Source: Calocera cornea HHB12733
Taxonomy: Eukaryota; Basidiomycota; Dacrymycetes; Dacrymycetales; Dacrymycetaceae
Assembly (NCBI GenBank): GCA_001632435.1
Contig: KV424045.1
Span: 1 to 64,000 of the forward strand
Reading direction: 5' to 3'
DNA length: 64,000 nt
Numbering within the stretch: the stretch's first letter is position 1; every line of letters starts with the position of its first letter. The notes beneath the pieces are model-generated. The model did not search any database, was not told where the DNA came from, and worked only from the letters and a program-made list of their open reading frames with translations. This document shows positions 46,133 through 55,694 of this stretch, in pieces. The position numbers and the translations under genes are program-made.

Positions 46133-47095
46133 TCATGCCTGCGCATGGCGTATAACCTCTACAGCCCTCCTCCACATCTCGTCCCTCGCCCTCGCCCCCT
46201 CTGTTCCATCATCGCATAATTGGTCCCGCGCGTGCCCCATGCCCTTCACCCACACCCTCACAGGCTCCCTCCCTGCGTCCTCCAACACCTGTGCTATTTC
46301 CCGCGCCTCCCGGTCCAGATAGTCATACTCGCATGAGAGGATCATCGTGCAACCATCACCCGGGAACTTCTCTGGCGGAGCAAAGCGCGGTGAGAGCCGC
46401 GGATCGGCGAGCATGGCTTGTGAAGGGAGATCGAGCTGATAGGCTGCGTGGAATCGGTCCGCTTCGCGCGGAGGGATGACGATGCCGATGGCTCTCTCGA
46501 CGCGTGTCCTCGGCGGCGGCGGCTTCTTCGAATAGAGTACGGTAAAGTCGACTGGTGGGTAGAAGGCGACGACGCCTTTCAGCTCCCCTTCTTTGGCCGT
46601 GCCCGCGACAGCCAAGGCCAAGTTCGCACCAGCGCTGTTCCCGCCTATCGTAATCTTCTCCGTGTCGAACATCCCACGCTCGTTCGCTCGCACCCACTCC
46701 AGTACACGTCGGCAATCCTGGTACGCTGCCGGCCAGGGATGGTTCGGTGCCATGCGATAGTGGGCGTCGACTACGTAGCAGCTGGCCTCGTGCGCGACGA
46801 GCGAGCAAAATCGTGCGTCTCTGCCGTGGAAGTTGAGGCAGAAGCCGCCGCCGTGGAAGTTGATGTGAACTGGGCGCTGGCCGAGCTTGTTATGCGCCGG
46901 GTCGGTGGGCGGGGGTGAGTGCAGGTAGATACGAAGCCGGCCATGGCTGTTGACGCCGGTGATGGTCATGTAATGGGATGGGTAGCCATGCGGGCGCTTG
47001 CGAAGGACAAGCTTGATGATAAGATTGAGGAGGGTGAAGTGAAACTTCAGCCGGACGTAGAGGATGGCTTTCTTCAGCCGTGCTAGGACGCTCAT
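46133..47095 (-). CDS. Alpha/beta hydrolase (HSL-like esterase), copy 2
   Basis: Intronless, 320 residues from the ATG at 47095, whose MSVLARLKKAILY matches the start of copies 1 and 5; an upstream ATG at 47131 adds 12 residues. HGGG, GNSAG nucleophile, SCEYD acid and GMGH base are all present, so the triad is complete. The array-wide motif ADPRLSPRFAPPEKFPG is present. The N-terminal hydrophobic anchor is retained. The nucleophile elbow GNSAG differs from GLSAG and GFSAG in the sister copies. Same orientation as copies 1 and 3-5. Confidence 0.88.
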   Translation of the reverse strand: MSVLARLKKAILYVRLKFHFTLLNLIIKLVLRKRPHGYPSHYMTITGVNSHGRLRIYLHSPPPTDPAHNKLGQRPVHINFHGGGFCLNFHGRDARFCSLVAHEASCYVVDAHYRMAPNHPWPAAYQDCRRVLEWVRANERGMFDTEKITIGGNSAGANLALAVAGTAKEGELKGVVAFYPPVDFTVLYSKKPPPPRTRVERAIGIVIPPREADRFHAAYQLDLPSQAMLADPRLSPRFAPPEKFPGDGCTMILSCEYDYLDREAREIAQVLEDAGREPVRVWVKGMGHARDQLCDDGTEGARARDEMWRRAVEVIRHAQA

Positions 47096-47261
47096 CGTTG
47101 TAGACTGTGAATGGGGCTTGACATTGGACAAGGATATGAGCTCTAACTGAATCGAGCGGGGTGTGGAAATCTAAGACCCAAGCCACCGAGGCGTAGACGT
47201 GCACCTGCGCGGCGGCGGAGCAAATGTCGAGTGACTGTGTGCCGAGCCGACGGGGCCCCCT

Positions 47262-47472
47262 TCGGCAGGGTGCGCCGCCTTGCGCGGAGGGAATCTCGCC
47301 GACATCGGGCTACGGCAACGATGTGAACCTGGGATGTTGAGCGCTGCCGGGGAGCAGAGAGGAACGACGATGAGGTGAAATTACTGCTGGGTGGTGGGCG
47401 CTTACCAGGGTGCAGGAAGGTGCATTGGTTGAGGAGAGATCGAACGGCCGGGATCTATAAGAAGTCACGTGA
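47262..47472. repeat. Duplicated promoter segment, copy 2
   Basis: Homologous to 45861-46067; see that entry. It ends with the TCACGTGA palindrome. Confidence 0.7.
47465..47472. promoter_or_regulatory. TCACGTGA palindrome, upstream of hydrolase copy 2
   Basis: Perfect E-box octamer 370 bp upstream of the start at 47095 and 39 bp beyond the stop codon of copy 3. Confidence 0.55.
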
Positions 47473-47510
47473 CTGCTCTGAGTTTCCAGGCGGATGGATT
47501 GGAGAACTGA

Positions 47511-48515
47511 TCACGCCTGTGCGTGGCGTACAACCTCCGCAGCCCTCAGCCACATTTCGTCCCTCACTCTCGCCCCCTCACTCCCCTCAACACACATCCC
47601 GTCCCACGAGTGCCCTTTCCCCTCCACGCGAATGGCCACAGGCTCCCTGCCCGCCTCCTCCAGCGCGCGAGCCAGCGCCTCCCCCTCAGCAGCGAGGTAG
47701 TCGTACTCGCACGTGAGGATCATCGTCCTCCCCCCGCCCGGGAACTTGTCAGGCGATGCGAAGAGGGGCGAATACCTCGGGTCGGGCAGCGCTTGCTCGC
47801 TAGCGGAGAGGGCCAGCAGGTAGGCCTTACGCGAACGCTCCTCATCACTTGGGGAGATGACCATCCCGCTATTCCGGTCCAACTTCGTTCTCGCCGGTGC
47901 AGGTTTGCGAGAATACGGTCCTGTCAGGTCCACAGGAGGGTAGAACGCTATCATGCCCTGCACTCCCGGCTCCGCCGTAGCAGCCAGGGCGAGCGCCAAG
48001 TTCCCTCCCGCGCTAAAGCCGCCAACGGTGATCCTCGACGTGTCGAACAGGCCCAGCGTGTCCTCCCGCACCCAGGCAAGCACGGCACGCGCATCGTCGT
48101 ACGCCGCTGGAAACGGATGGGACGGCGCACGGCGGTAAGATGCGTCGAGCACGTAGCACCCTGCTTCACGAGCCACCAGAGCGCAAAACCGCGCGTCGGT
48201 ACCATGTAGAGGGAGGCAGAAGCCTCCGCCGTGGAAGTTGATGTGCACCGGTTTGCGCCGTGTCTTGCCCGTCGAGCTGGGAGAGCTGGGGTTCTGAGGG
48301 CCCGGAGCGGGAGAGTGCAGGTAAGTGCTCAGCCTCCGGTCGAAAGGCAACAGAATGGAGAGATATCGGCGCGGCGCGTGCTTGTCCGGGCCGAAGAGAC
48401 GGCGCAGGAGGACGACGAGTCGGACCAGGGCGTTGACAGGAACAAAGTAGATCTGAAGCTGGAGCTGGAGGTAGAGAGGGGTGCTGCGCGCCCCCCGGTC
48501 TGGGGATGAGGACAT
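47511..48515 (-). CDS. Alpha/beta hydrolase (HSL-like esterase), copy 3
   Basis: Intronless, 334 residues from the ATG at 48515 (MSSSPDRG); the frame is open to an upstream ATG at 48611. The oxyanion motif INFHGGGFCLPLHG, nucleophile GGFSAGGNLAL, acid ILTCEYDYL and base GKGHSWDG are all present. A hydrophobic N-terminal segment (FVPVNALVRLVVLLRRLF) replaces the LKRAILY-type start of copies 1 and 2. The insert between the first strands is longer and Pro/Ser-rich (APGPQNPSSPSSTGKTRRKP). Confidence 0.87.
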   Translation of the reverse strand: MSSSPDRGARSTPLYLQLQLQIYFVPVNALVRLVVLLRRLFGPDKHAPRRYLSILLPFDRRLSTYLHSPAPGPQNPSSPSSTGKTRRKPVHINFHGGGFCLPLHGTDARFCALVAREAGCYVLDASYRRAPSHPFPAAYDDARAVLAWVREDTLGLFDTSRITVGGFSAGGNLALALAATAEPGVQGMIAFYPPVDLTGPYSRKPAPARTKLDRNSGMVISPSDEERSRKAYLLALSASEQALPDPRYSPLFASPDKFPGGGRTMILTCEYDYLAAEGEALARALEEAGREPVAIRVEGKGHSWDGMCVEGSEGARVRDEMWLRAAEVVRHAQA

Positions 48516-48921
48516 CGGGATGAAGCAGGCGCTTGGCTTTTGAGATTTGCGGTATAGGGAATATATGGTATAGGCTGAAGAGCTAGAGATCAGCGACCCT
48601 TCTGAGTTCAAGGACCAGAATCCGTGTGATAGGCTGATAGTTCCAGACGCAGGGGTGATGACGAAGTGTTATCGGCCCGATTCCTGAAGCGCCCGGAGCG
48701 TGGCGGCTAGGGCTTTATCGCGCTTTTGGCTGGTAATGGTAGGCAGATTGCTGATGGGAGCGCTCGATGCGCTCAGGCGTGGGTCGTGGTCGTTCGAAGC
48801 AGCACGGTCGTTCTGACTAGAGAGGATCGACACCGCTCCCTGTCCGATCTGCAACCGTTTCCCTCCATCCCCATCCCCCGTTGCCGACCCGGAGCCTTGG
48901 AAGCCATCAACCCTGCGCCCT

Positions 48922-49902
48922 CTAGCCCTCCTCCTCCCCCACAACCTCCCAAGCGTGCTTCAACACCTCCCCAGCCCTCTCCCAGGCCTCATCCCTCTTC
49001 CTGCCCATCTCCCCGCCCCTAGCAGCCGCATCCCACGCATGCCCCACCCCCTCTACCCTCACAACCAGTGGGTCCTTCCCCGCCTCCCTGAGCTTGTCGC
49101 CCATCTGCTGTCCCTCCAGGTCTAGACGGTCGTATTCGCACGTGAGGATCATCGTACGCCCGCGGTCGGGAAAGTTGGCGAGGGGCGCGAAGAGGGGGGA
49201 GAGGCGCGGGTCCGCGAGCGTAATCCCGAGCGCGGGGAGCGAGCGCTGGAACGAATCTCGGAAGAGCGTGGCTTGCCCGATGGGGAGGACGGTGCCTTCC
49301 TCCATCTTGAGGTTCTCGCGTGCTGGTCGCGGCTTCTGCGCGTAGGTGGTCGTGTAGTCCGTACTGGGGTAGAAGGCCAGTACGGCGCAGACGCTGCCCT
49401 TCGGCAACTGCGCAGTGACGGCCAGGGCAAGGTTGCCTCCCGACGATTGGCCCCCAACGGAAAGCCGGCGCGTATCATACTCCCCTCCAGTGTTGGCCAG
49501 CGCCCAGTGCACCGCTGCCAGGGCGTCGTCGTACGCTGCTGGGAAGGGATGCTCCGGCGCGACGCGGTACGAGCAATCGAGGACTATGCACCCCGCTTTC
49601 TTGGCGAGGGTAGCGCAGAAGAGGGAGCCCACCCCATGCAGCGGTAGGCAGAAGGAGGATCCATGCCAGTTCAGATGTACCGGCAGCGGGGAGGACGTGG
49701 GCTTGCTGTAGCCGGGTGGGCGGAAGACGTGGATCCTGATGTGCTGGTTGGCGGGCCCGCGAATCGTTATGCGCTGGGAGGGGCGCGGGTGGACGAAGTG
49801 GAGGATGAGCTTGACGAGCGGGATCCACCATCTGTGCAGGGAGACGCGCAGTCGGAGAGAGAGGTAGTAAAGGGTCGATTGGAGGGAGGTGAGGAGGGAC
49901 AT
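48922..49902 (-). CDS. Alpha/beta hydrolase copy 4 with HGSS oxyanion motif
   Basis: Intronless, 326 residues from the ATG at 49902 (MSLLTSLQSTLYYL), the start matching copy 5; an upstream ATG at 49989 is possible. The nucleophile elbow GGQSSGGNLAL, acid ILTCEYDRLD and base GVGHAWDA are intact. The oxyanion-hole motif reads LNWHGSSFCLPLHG instead of HGGG, so two of the backbone-NH glycines are replaced by serine. It also has VGSLFC where the sisters have DARFC or DSRFC. Activity may be altered or shifted to another substrate. The most divergent intact member. Confidence 0.87.
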   Translation of the reverse strand: MSLLTSLQSTLYYLSLRLRVSLHRWWIPLVKLILHFVHPRPSQRITIRGPANQHIRIHVFRPPGYSKPTSSPLPVHLNWHGSSFCLPLHGVGSLFCATLAKKAGCIVLDCSYRVAPEHPFPAAYDDALAAVHWALANTGGEYDTRRLSVGGQSSGGNLALAVTAQLPKGSVCAVLAFYPSTDYTTTYAQKPRPARENLKMEEGTVLPIGQATLFRDSFQRSLPALGITLADPRLSPLFAPLANFPDRGRTMILTCEYDRLDLEGQQMGDKLREAGKDPLVVRVEGVGHAWDAAARGGEMGRKRDEAWERAGEVLKHAWEVVGEEEG

Positions 49903-50097
49903 GCTCGTCGTTGTGTTGAGAGGGCGTAGGGATAGGCGGTGATCGTCGGCCAGGTCAATCAATGAAAAGACCCTTGCTGAAGAATGCACCGCAATAGTAT
50001 CATGCTAATCATATCCAAACATTCCAAGCAGTACTTTCCACCAAGTAATTCACAGGTCGCAAGCATCCAAGTATCCAATATAAATGTCTCTGCACAA

Positions 50098-51114
50098 TCA
50101 AGCCGGACCCTGCTGCGCCTTCCCAACAACCTCCACGGCCCTCGCCCACCACACGTCCCTCAGCCTCGCCCCCTCCGTCCCGTCTGCACACATCCCGTCC
50201 CACCCATGCCCCATGCCCTTCACCCACACCCTCTCCACCGCCCTCCCCTTCGCCTCGAGCTCCTCCGCCATCCCCCTCGCCTCCTCATCAAGGTAGTCGT
50301 ACTCCGCCGATAGGATCATCGTCCGTCCTCCATCGGGGAACTTCTCCGCCGGGGCGAAGCGCGGTGACAGGCGCGGGTCGGTGAGCATTTCGCGCGTGGG
50401 TGGGTCGGGCAAGGAGAGTAGGTACGCGGAACGGAAGAGCGACCCCTCCCGCAGGTTGATCACCACCCCCTTGTCCCTTCCCTCGAGCTTCGTCAGGGGC
50501 GGCGCCGCCTTCTCAGCATACGGCACGGTAAAGTCCACCGGAGGGTAGAAGGCCACCAGACCCTGCACGGGCTCCTCCGCCGTCCCCGCCGCGGCCAGAG
50601 CGAGGTTCGCCCCCGCAGAAAATCCGCCCATCGTTATCCTCTCCGTGTCGAACAGTCCGCCCTCGTTCGCGCGCACCCACTCCAGCACGCGCACGCAGTC
50701 GTTGTACGCCGCGGGGAACGGGTGGTCAGGGGCGGCGCGGTAGTCGGCGTCGACCACCCAGCACCCAAGGGAGCGCGCCATAAGTGCGCAGAAGCGCGAG
50801 TCGATTCCGTGCAGCGGGAAGACGAATCCGCCGCCGTGGAAGTTGATGTGCACTGGCTTTGGGCCGGGCTTGACCGCCTCGCCTGCTGCTGCCTCTGCCC
50901 CTCCCTCCCCGGAGCTCGGAGTCGCGGGAGGTGCATGCAGCCAAATCCCCAACCTCCCCCCATCCGGGCCCCGAATCGTCAAATACCTCGCCCCGTCAGG
51001 CTGGCGCCTCCGGCGGAGGAAGACGACGAGGCGGATGAGCAGGTTGCGCGGGGTGTAGTGCAGCTTGATGTATATGTAGAGCAGGGTTTTGCGCACCCAG
51101 GTGAGGAGGGACAT
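50098..51114 (-). CDS. Alpha/beta hydrolase (HSL-like esterase), copy 5
   Basis: Intronless, 338 residues. It has an N-terminal hydrophobic stretch (WVRKTLLYIYIKLHY), the oxyanion motif INFHGGGFVFPLHG, the nucleophile GGFSAGANLAL, the acid ILSAEYDYLD (Ala replacing the usual Cys) and the base GMGHGWDGMC. The region around 50870-50945 codes an inserted Ala/Gly/Glu-rich loop. It is divergent from the frameshifted copy 6, with two TCACGTG boxes between them. Confidence 0.88.
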   Translation of the reverse strand: MSLLTWVRKTLLYIYIKLHYTPRNLLIRLVVFLRRRRQPDGARYLTIRGPDGGRLGIWLHAPPATPSSGEGGAEAAAGEAVKPGPKPVHINFHGGGFVFPLHGIDSRFCALMARSLGCWVVDADYRAAPDHPFPAAYNDCVRVLEWVRANEGGLFDTERITMGGFSAGANLALAAAGTAEEPVQGLVAFYPPVDFTVPYAEKAAPPLTKLEGRDKGVVINLREGSLFRSAYLLSLPDPPTREMLTDPRLSPRFAPAEKFPDGGRTMILSAEYDYLDEEARGMAEELEAKGRAVERVWVKGMGHGWDGMCADGTEGARLRDVWWARAVEVVGKAQQGPA

Positions 51115-51490
51115 CTTGTGCTGCTGGGCTGCTGGATAGCTTACGTAGCAGGTGAAGACAGTGGGGGGAGGATAAAGAGTGAGGGGACGCCCGGGCAGCG
51201 GGGGAGGTATGTGAATGGGAGGGGTCGCCTAAACATGCATGCTTCGGACGACGCCGTTCAGGGTCTCATGACCCCCTCCGGCCGCCGAGCAGAGAAGGTA
51301 AATGTATAGTATCGTGTCGTATGATCAGCCCGAGAATGCCCGGCCCAGAGCGCATAGCCGTGAGATCCTGATGAGGTTGAGTATGGGGACAAGACGATCT
51401 CATAGGACTTCGTGCGAAATGAGAGATGGTGTAAGGAAGGAAGGGGGGAGGAGGGAGGCAGGCAGGGGACTTGCGGTTCAGCCCGGGAAG

Positions 51491-51520
51491 TCACGTGGAG
51501 TGGTGATGCGTGTCACGTGC
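51491..51520. promoter_or_regulatory. Two TCACGTG boxes between hydrolase copies 5 and 6
   Basis: TCACGTGG at 51491-51498 and TCACGTGC at 51513-51520 contain the E-box core CACGTG but lack the full palindrome. They lie about 380 bp from the start of copy 5 and 280 bp from that of copy 6. Confidence 0.45.
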
Positions 51521-51733
51521 CCGAGTAATGCCAGACTGATCTTCTTCCTTCCGTGATTGTTACGCGCCGTGTTCAACCTGCTGTTCCTATCTATCTGCCC
51601 TTATCCCTCCGTCAACAAAGGCTTGTGGATATTAGACGCTGTGACTGCGGCAACCCTGAAAACGATGCTGCGGCAACCCTAACTAATGCTCATCGATGAC
51701 TCGCCCAACCACTGATCAAGGATCTTTCTGACC

Positions 51734-51740
51734 TATAAAT
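51734..51740 (+). promoter_or_regulatory. TATA box of hydrolase copy 6
   Basis: TATAAAT lies 53 bp before the start codon at 51793, a normal distance for a fungal TATA element. Confidence 0.5.
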
Positions 51741-51792
51741 AAATGACCCCTGCTGTTCCCGCACCCGCTCCTTAACCCCTCGCTACGCCAAC

Positions 51793-52758
51793 ATGTCCTA
51801 CCATCTCTGGTCACAGAAGAGCCTGCTCTACCTCCGCCTCACGCTAGATTTCCTCCCTCTGAAACTATTCATCTGGCTTGCGCTCTTCCTTCGCCCACAG
51901 CCCTCTCCCTCCGCCGCCCAATATCTCACCATCCCAGGATCCAATGGCACCGGCCAACTAGGTCTTTACCTGCACTCCCCTCCTCCCATTGAAGGGGCCG
52001 CCAACCCAACCCCCAAACCCGTGCACATCTCCTTCCACGGCGGTGGCTTCACCTGCCCATTGTACGGCTTCGACGCGCGCTTCTGCTTTCTGGTCGCCAA
52101 GGACGCGGGGTGCTACGTTGTCGACGCGGAATACCGCTTGGCACCGGATTACCCGTTCCCGGCGGGGTACGACGACGCGACACGCGTTTTGCAATGGGTG
52201 CGGGGGAACGAGCGCGGGCTGTTCGATACGTTAAGATCGCGCTGGGCGGGTTCAGCGCCGGGGGGAACCTCGCTCTGGCGCTTGCGGAGACTGTGCAAGA
52301 GCCGGTGAAGGGCGTTGTCGCCTTCTACCCACCGGTGGACGCTACACTACCCTACCGGTTCAAGTCACCTCCGCCCGCCATGGCGCTCCCAGCGGGGAGG
52401 GCGCGGTGCTCGCTCTAGCGGAAGGCGAGCGTGTGTTTGCGTACATGCTCGACCTCCCCACCCCGCGCACGCGAGAACTACTCGCGGACCCACGCCTCTC
52501 CCGGCGCTTCGCCCCGCCCCACAGGCTCCCAGGCGGGGGACGGACGATGACCCTCTCGCGCGAGTATGACTGCCTGGGCGAGGAAGGGAGGGAGATGGGG
52601 CGGGTCCTGGAGGAGGCGGGGAGGGAGCCGGTGAGCGTTGGGGTGGAGGGGATGGGACATGGGTGGGACCAGTTCGCAAGGATGGGACGGAGGAGGGGAA
52701 TGTGAGGGACGAGATGTGGCACAAGGCCGTCAAAGTCATCCGAAGGGCACAGTCGTGA
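51793..52758 (+). pseudogene. Alpha/beta hydrolase copy 6, frameshifted
   Basis: The sequence aligns with the other copies from MSYHLWSQKSLLYL to a C-terminal VIRRAQS, but the frame changes three times: near 52229 just before the GGFSAGG nucleophile, near 52400-52415 in the segment after the sixth strand, and near 52680 after GMGHGWDQF. Each break looks like a loss of one or two bases. HGGG, GFSAG and GMGH motifs survive in separate frames. A TATA box and E-boxes upstream remain. I interpret it as a recent pseudogene; sequencing errors are less likely with three breaks. Confidence 0.85.
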
Positions 52759-52812
52759 ACAAAAGAAAGAAGGTTGGTGGAATGCCGAGAGCCTCGTCAT
52801 TCCCCTGCGCGA

Positions 52813-52820
52813 TCACGTGA
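52813..52820. promoter_or_regulatory. TCACGTGA palindrome, upstream of hydrolase copy 7
   Basis: Perfect E-box octamer 167 bp upstream of the start at 52987. Confidence 0.55.
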
Positions 52821-52986
52821 TTTATGTGATCATCAGCGCGCTCTAAATATTGACCTGGACCCTGTGGTGCACAGTCACCTCGCTGCGCTCACAACTCTGC
52901 TTGACCCTGGCAACTGCGCCTTAAGAGCACTTTGATCTTCTCGTCCTGATGGATCGCCCTGGGTTTCCCCAGGAGCTTGTTCAAGC

Positions 52987-53973
52987 ATGGACGTCCTTGA
53001 AGGGCTGAAGAATGCGCTCTTCTACGTACGACTTAGGTTCCATTGCTTGATCTTCAATCTCTTCCTCTCATCTTTCATCTACTGGCCAATCCGGGACATG
53101 CGGAAGCGCTACCCCTCCCAATACCTCACAATCACTTCAGCAGGGCGCGTCCGGCTAGGCATTTACCTGCACTTCCCGCCCCTGAACGGAAATCACGAGC
53201 GCTCTGGACCCAGACCCGTGCACATCAACTTCCACGCCGGAGGATGGTGTCTCAACATGCACGGTACTGACGCGCAATTCTGCGCTCTGATCGCGAAGCA
53301 GCTCGGGTGCTACGTTGTCGACGCGCACTATCGGATGGCCCCTGCACATCCGTTCCCGGCGGCATACGAAGATTGCAAGAGGGTGTTGGCGTGGGTGCGC
53401 GCGAACGAGGGAGGGCTGTTCGATACGAGCAAGATCACCATCGGCGGGTCGAGCTCGGGTGGAAACCTAGCGCTATCTGTAGCCGGAACGATCGAGGAGC
53501 CTGTGCAAGGGGTGGTTGCCTTCTATCCTCCGACGGACTTAACCACGTCCTACCGCCTCAAGCCGGCTCCGCCTGCCAACCTTCCGAGGAGCAAAGGGCT
53601 GTTCATCTCCGCCTCGGAGGCAGACCTGCTCGAGTCCGCGTACATCTTTGGCCATCCACGCCCATATGCATCGGGACTTCTCGCCGATCCGCGCCTCTCC
53701 CCCCGCTTTGCACCGCCAGAGAGGTTCCCGGGCAAGGGGCGAACCATGATCGTCAGCTGCGAGTATGACTTTTTGGGCGAGGAGGGGAGGGAGATGGTAA
53801 GGGTGCTGGAAGAGGGCGGGAGGGAACCGGTCGGCGTACAGGTCGAGGGGCTGGGGCATGGGTTTGATCAGATGAGGAAGGATGGAACGGAGGAGGCGAA
53901 AGTGAGAGATGAGGTGTGGAGCAAGGCGGTGGAGGTAATTGGTCGGGCTCAGGGCAGGGAGGCACGAGGATGA
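52987..53973 (+). CDS. Alpha/beta hydrolase copy 7 with HAGG oxyanion motif
   Basis: Intronless, 328 residues. The start MDVLEGLKNALFYVRLRFH aligns with the N-terminal anchor of copies 1 and 2. The nucleophile elbow is GGSSSGGNLAL, the acid VSCEYDFLG and the base GLGHGFDQM. The oxyanion motif reads INFHAGGWCLNMHG, with Ala in the second position instead of Gly. HSL-like enzymes with HAGG are less common, and catalysis may be changed. Its 3' end and flank (53680-54135) are duplicated at 55695-56175. Confidence 0.88.
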   Translation: MDVLEGLKNALFYVRLRFHCLIFNLFLSSFIYWPIRDMRKRYPSQYLTITSAGRVRLGIYLHFPPLNGNHERSGPRPVHINFHAGGWCLNMHGTDAQFCALIAKQLGCYVVDAHYRMAPAHPFPAAYEDCKRVLAWVRANEGGLFDTSKITIGGSSSGGNLALSVAGTIEEPVQGVVAFYPPTDLTTSYRLKPAPPANLPRSKGLFISASEADLLESAYIFGHPRPYASGLLADPRLSPRFAPPERFPGKGRTMIVSCEYDFLGEEGREMVRVLEEGGREPVGVQVEGLGHGFDQMRKDGTEEAKVRDEVWSKAVEVIGRAQGREARG

Positions 53974-54135
53974 GGATGCTGATTGCTAGGCATTCTTTCA
54001 CTCGCACAGCGTATGTCTTCCGAAAGCTATGCGGAGAGAGTCGCTTATGTCCTGCGCTCCCCAATATTTTGTCCTTCCTCGGGGGAGTCGAACGCTGAAG
54101 AACTGGTATTGGAGACAACACGAACTGGCCCAACA
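53680..54135 (+). repeat. Direct repeat, 5' copy (3' end of hydrolase 7 and flank)
   Basis: This segment aligns with 55695-56175 in the same orientation, including the non-coding block CTTCCGAAAGCTATGCGGAG and the block CACGAACTGGCCCA. Confidence 0.75.
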
Positions 54136-54182
54136 AAGCCACATCTCAAGGTGTCGGACTGCAGCAACACAAGAATGATTTA

Positions 54183-55612
54183 CAATAACACACCACGCCT
54201 TATGTTGAGATTTAGCAAAACAGCTGGCGCGATTCGCAGGTATAAATAACAAGCCGAATGCACAAAAGTACAATGCCTGAAAGAGTACAATGAGCGTCTA
54301 TTATCTATAGTGGTCTATCCGGTCCATCAGAGCCGGGCCCGCATGACCGCTCATTCAATATCGAAGAAGAGCACCTCTGCATTCCCCTCTCCCACATTCT
54401 TCACCTGCACCTCCCTCCCCGGAAGACCCATGACATACGCGCCATCGCCCTCCCTCAGCTCAACCTCCTTGCCCTCCCCGCTCAGGCGCACAGTCGCCCC
54501 AGTGGCAGGGCCCTCGTTGTACCCCCCAGTCTGGACGACATGCACGTACGCCTTCCTTCCTTTTCCCGCGCCTTCAACTGGGAAGGTATGCGGGAGCTTG
54601 GTCCCGGGCGTGAGGATGGCAGCCCACAGCGTGACCGGGCTATTCACGGGCGCCGGGCCCTCAGCCTCGCGTGTCTCGCTGACACCCTCGGCCCCAACGG
54701 GCGCGACGATGCGCACCCAGTTGTTGGTCTTGTCCTTATCGCTGAAGTGCCGTGTGAAGTAGGTCGGCGCGAGCCCAGCGCGGGAGGGGAGCGCCCAGAT
54801 CTGCAGGAAGTGCACGGGCTTAGACCCGTACGTCTTCTCGCTGTGCCGGATGCCCGTGCCGGCGGACGTGAGCTGCAGGTCGCCCCGCTTCAGCACCTCG
54901 ACGTTGCCCATCGAGTCGCGACTATATACACGTCAGTAGGCTGTCAGAATATCGAAGAAGAGAAAGAACTCACTGTTCAAGCTCCCCGCTAACCACATAG
55001 CTAAAAATCTCGAATTCCCTATGCGGGTGCGTCCCGAATCCTGTCCCGGGCCGCACCCGATCCTCGTTCAGCACCCTCAGTGCGCCGAAACCGTCGTGGT
55101 TCGGATCGTAGTAGCTCGCGAAAGAGAAGGTGTGGAACGTCTTGAGCCAGCCGTGGTCGGCGTTGCCCCGCTCGGTGGAGGGCCGGGGGATGATCTCGAG
55201 CAACTTTCCTGGCATGCTGCTGGTACTTTGGTCCTTAGTGGAGTTGGTGAGGCTGGACGTGGTGAAGATAGGGTGTATGGTGGTAAGAGGCGTGTACGCG
55301 GGTTTCACGGTAGGGTAGTACAGTCGCTTTGCTAAGTTGCTCGCTGCTTTGATCACAGAAGCCGTCTTGAAAGATCTCTGACTTTTCCTTCGCCGTCAAC
55401 TGGCGCATATTTATGCCTTTTCGCCGTGCGACACCTTCCACTGCAAGCCAGCATCAACCAGAACGTCTCACATAACGGCAGGGAGGGCATGACGAGCAGC
55501 ACGAGGCCGATGCGACGACCTGCCCAAAAGAGGCGGCGAGAGACTGAGGCGGGGAAGACGCGTTCCCACGCTCTTACTCAGCACCGTTGTAAGCCACAGC
55601 CACCCGATTCCT
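54183..55612 (-). repeat. Left arm of the pirin inverted duplication
   Basis: This arm contains pirin copy 1 with both flanks and is repeated inverted at about 59363-60800. Similarity is highest from about 54310 to 55575 and weaker beyond both ends. Confidence 0.85.
54351..55215 (-). CDS. Pirin, copy 1
   Basis: Two exons, 55215-54974 and 54921-54351, join across a 52-nt intron in phase, giving 270 residues. Pirins are bicupin iron proteins; in other organisms they act as quercetin dioxygenases or as nuclear transcriptional cofactors. The N-terminal cupin has [35 protein letters not shown] and [10 protein letters not shown]. These hold the His and Glu iron ligands (two His of THPHRE, His of RHSE). 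The C-terminal cupin ends EVLFFDIE. The start [10 protein letters not shown] fits other pirins; the frame is open upstream without an ATG. It differs from copy 2 by one residue (Lys versus Gln in EVQVKNVG). Confidence 0.93.
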
Positions 55613-55630
55613 CGTCATTGGGCCGCACGA

Positions 55631-55638
55631 TCACGTGA
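55631..55638. promoter_or_regulatory. TCACGTGA palindrome, upstream of pirin copy 1
   Basis: Perfect E-box octamer 416 bp upstream of the start at 55215, just outside the highly similar part of the inverted repeat. Confidence 0.5.
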
Positions 55639-55694
55639 TTGGTGGCTATCGCTGTAACCCACGGTCACTCTACTCCGTGCGTTCCGCCCCGAAG

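Larger units (their letters stand above)
51115..51792. other. Divergent promoter of hydrolase copies 5 and 6
   Basis: This stretch holds two TCACGTG heptamers (51491 and 51513), a direct repeat of GCGGCAACCCT (about 51645-51680) and a TATAAAT box at 51734-51740, 59 bp before the ATG of copy 6. No gene is present. Confidence 0.6.
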
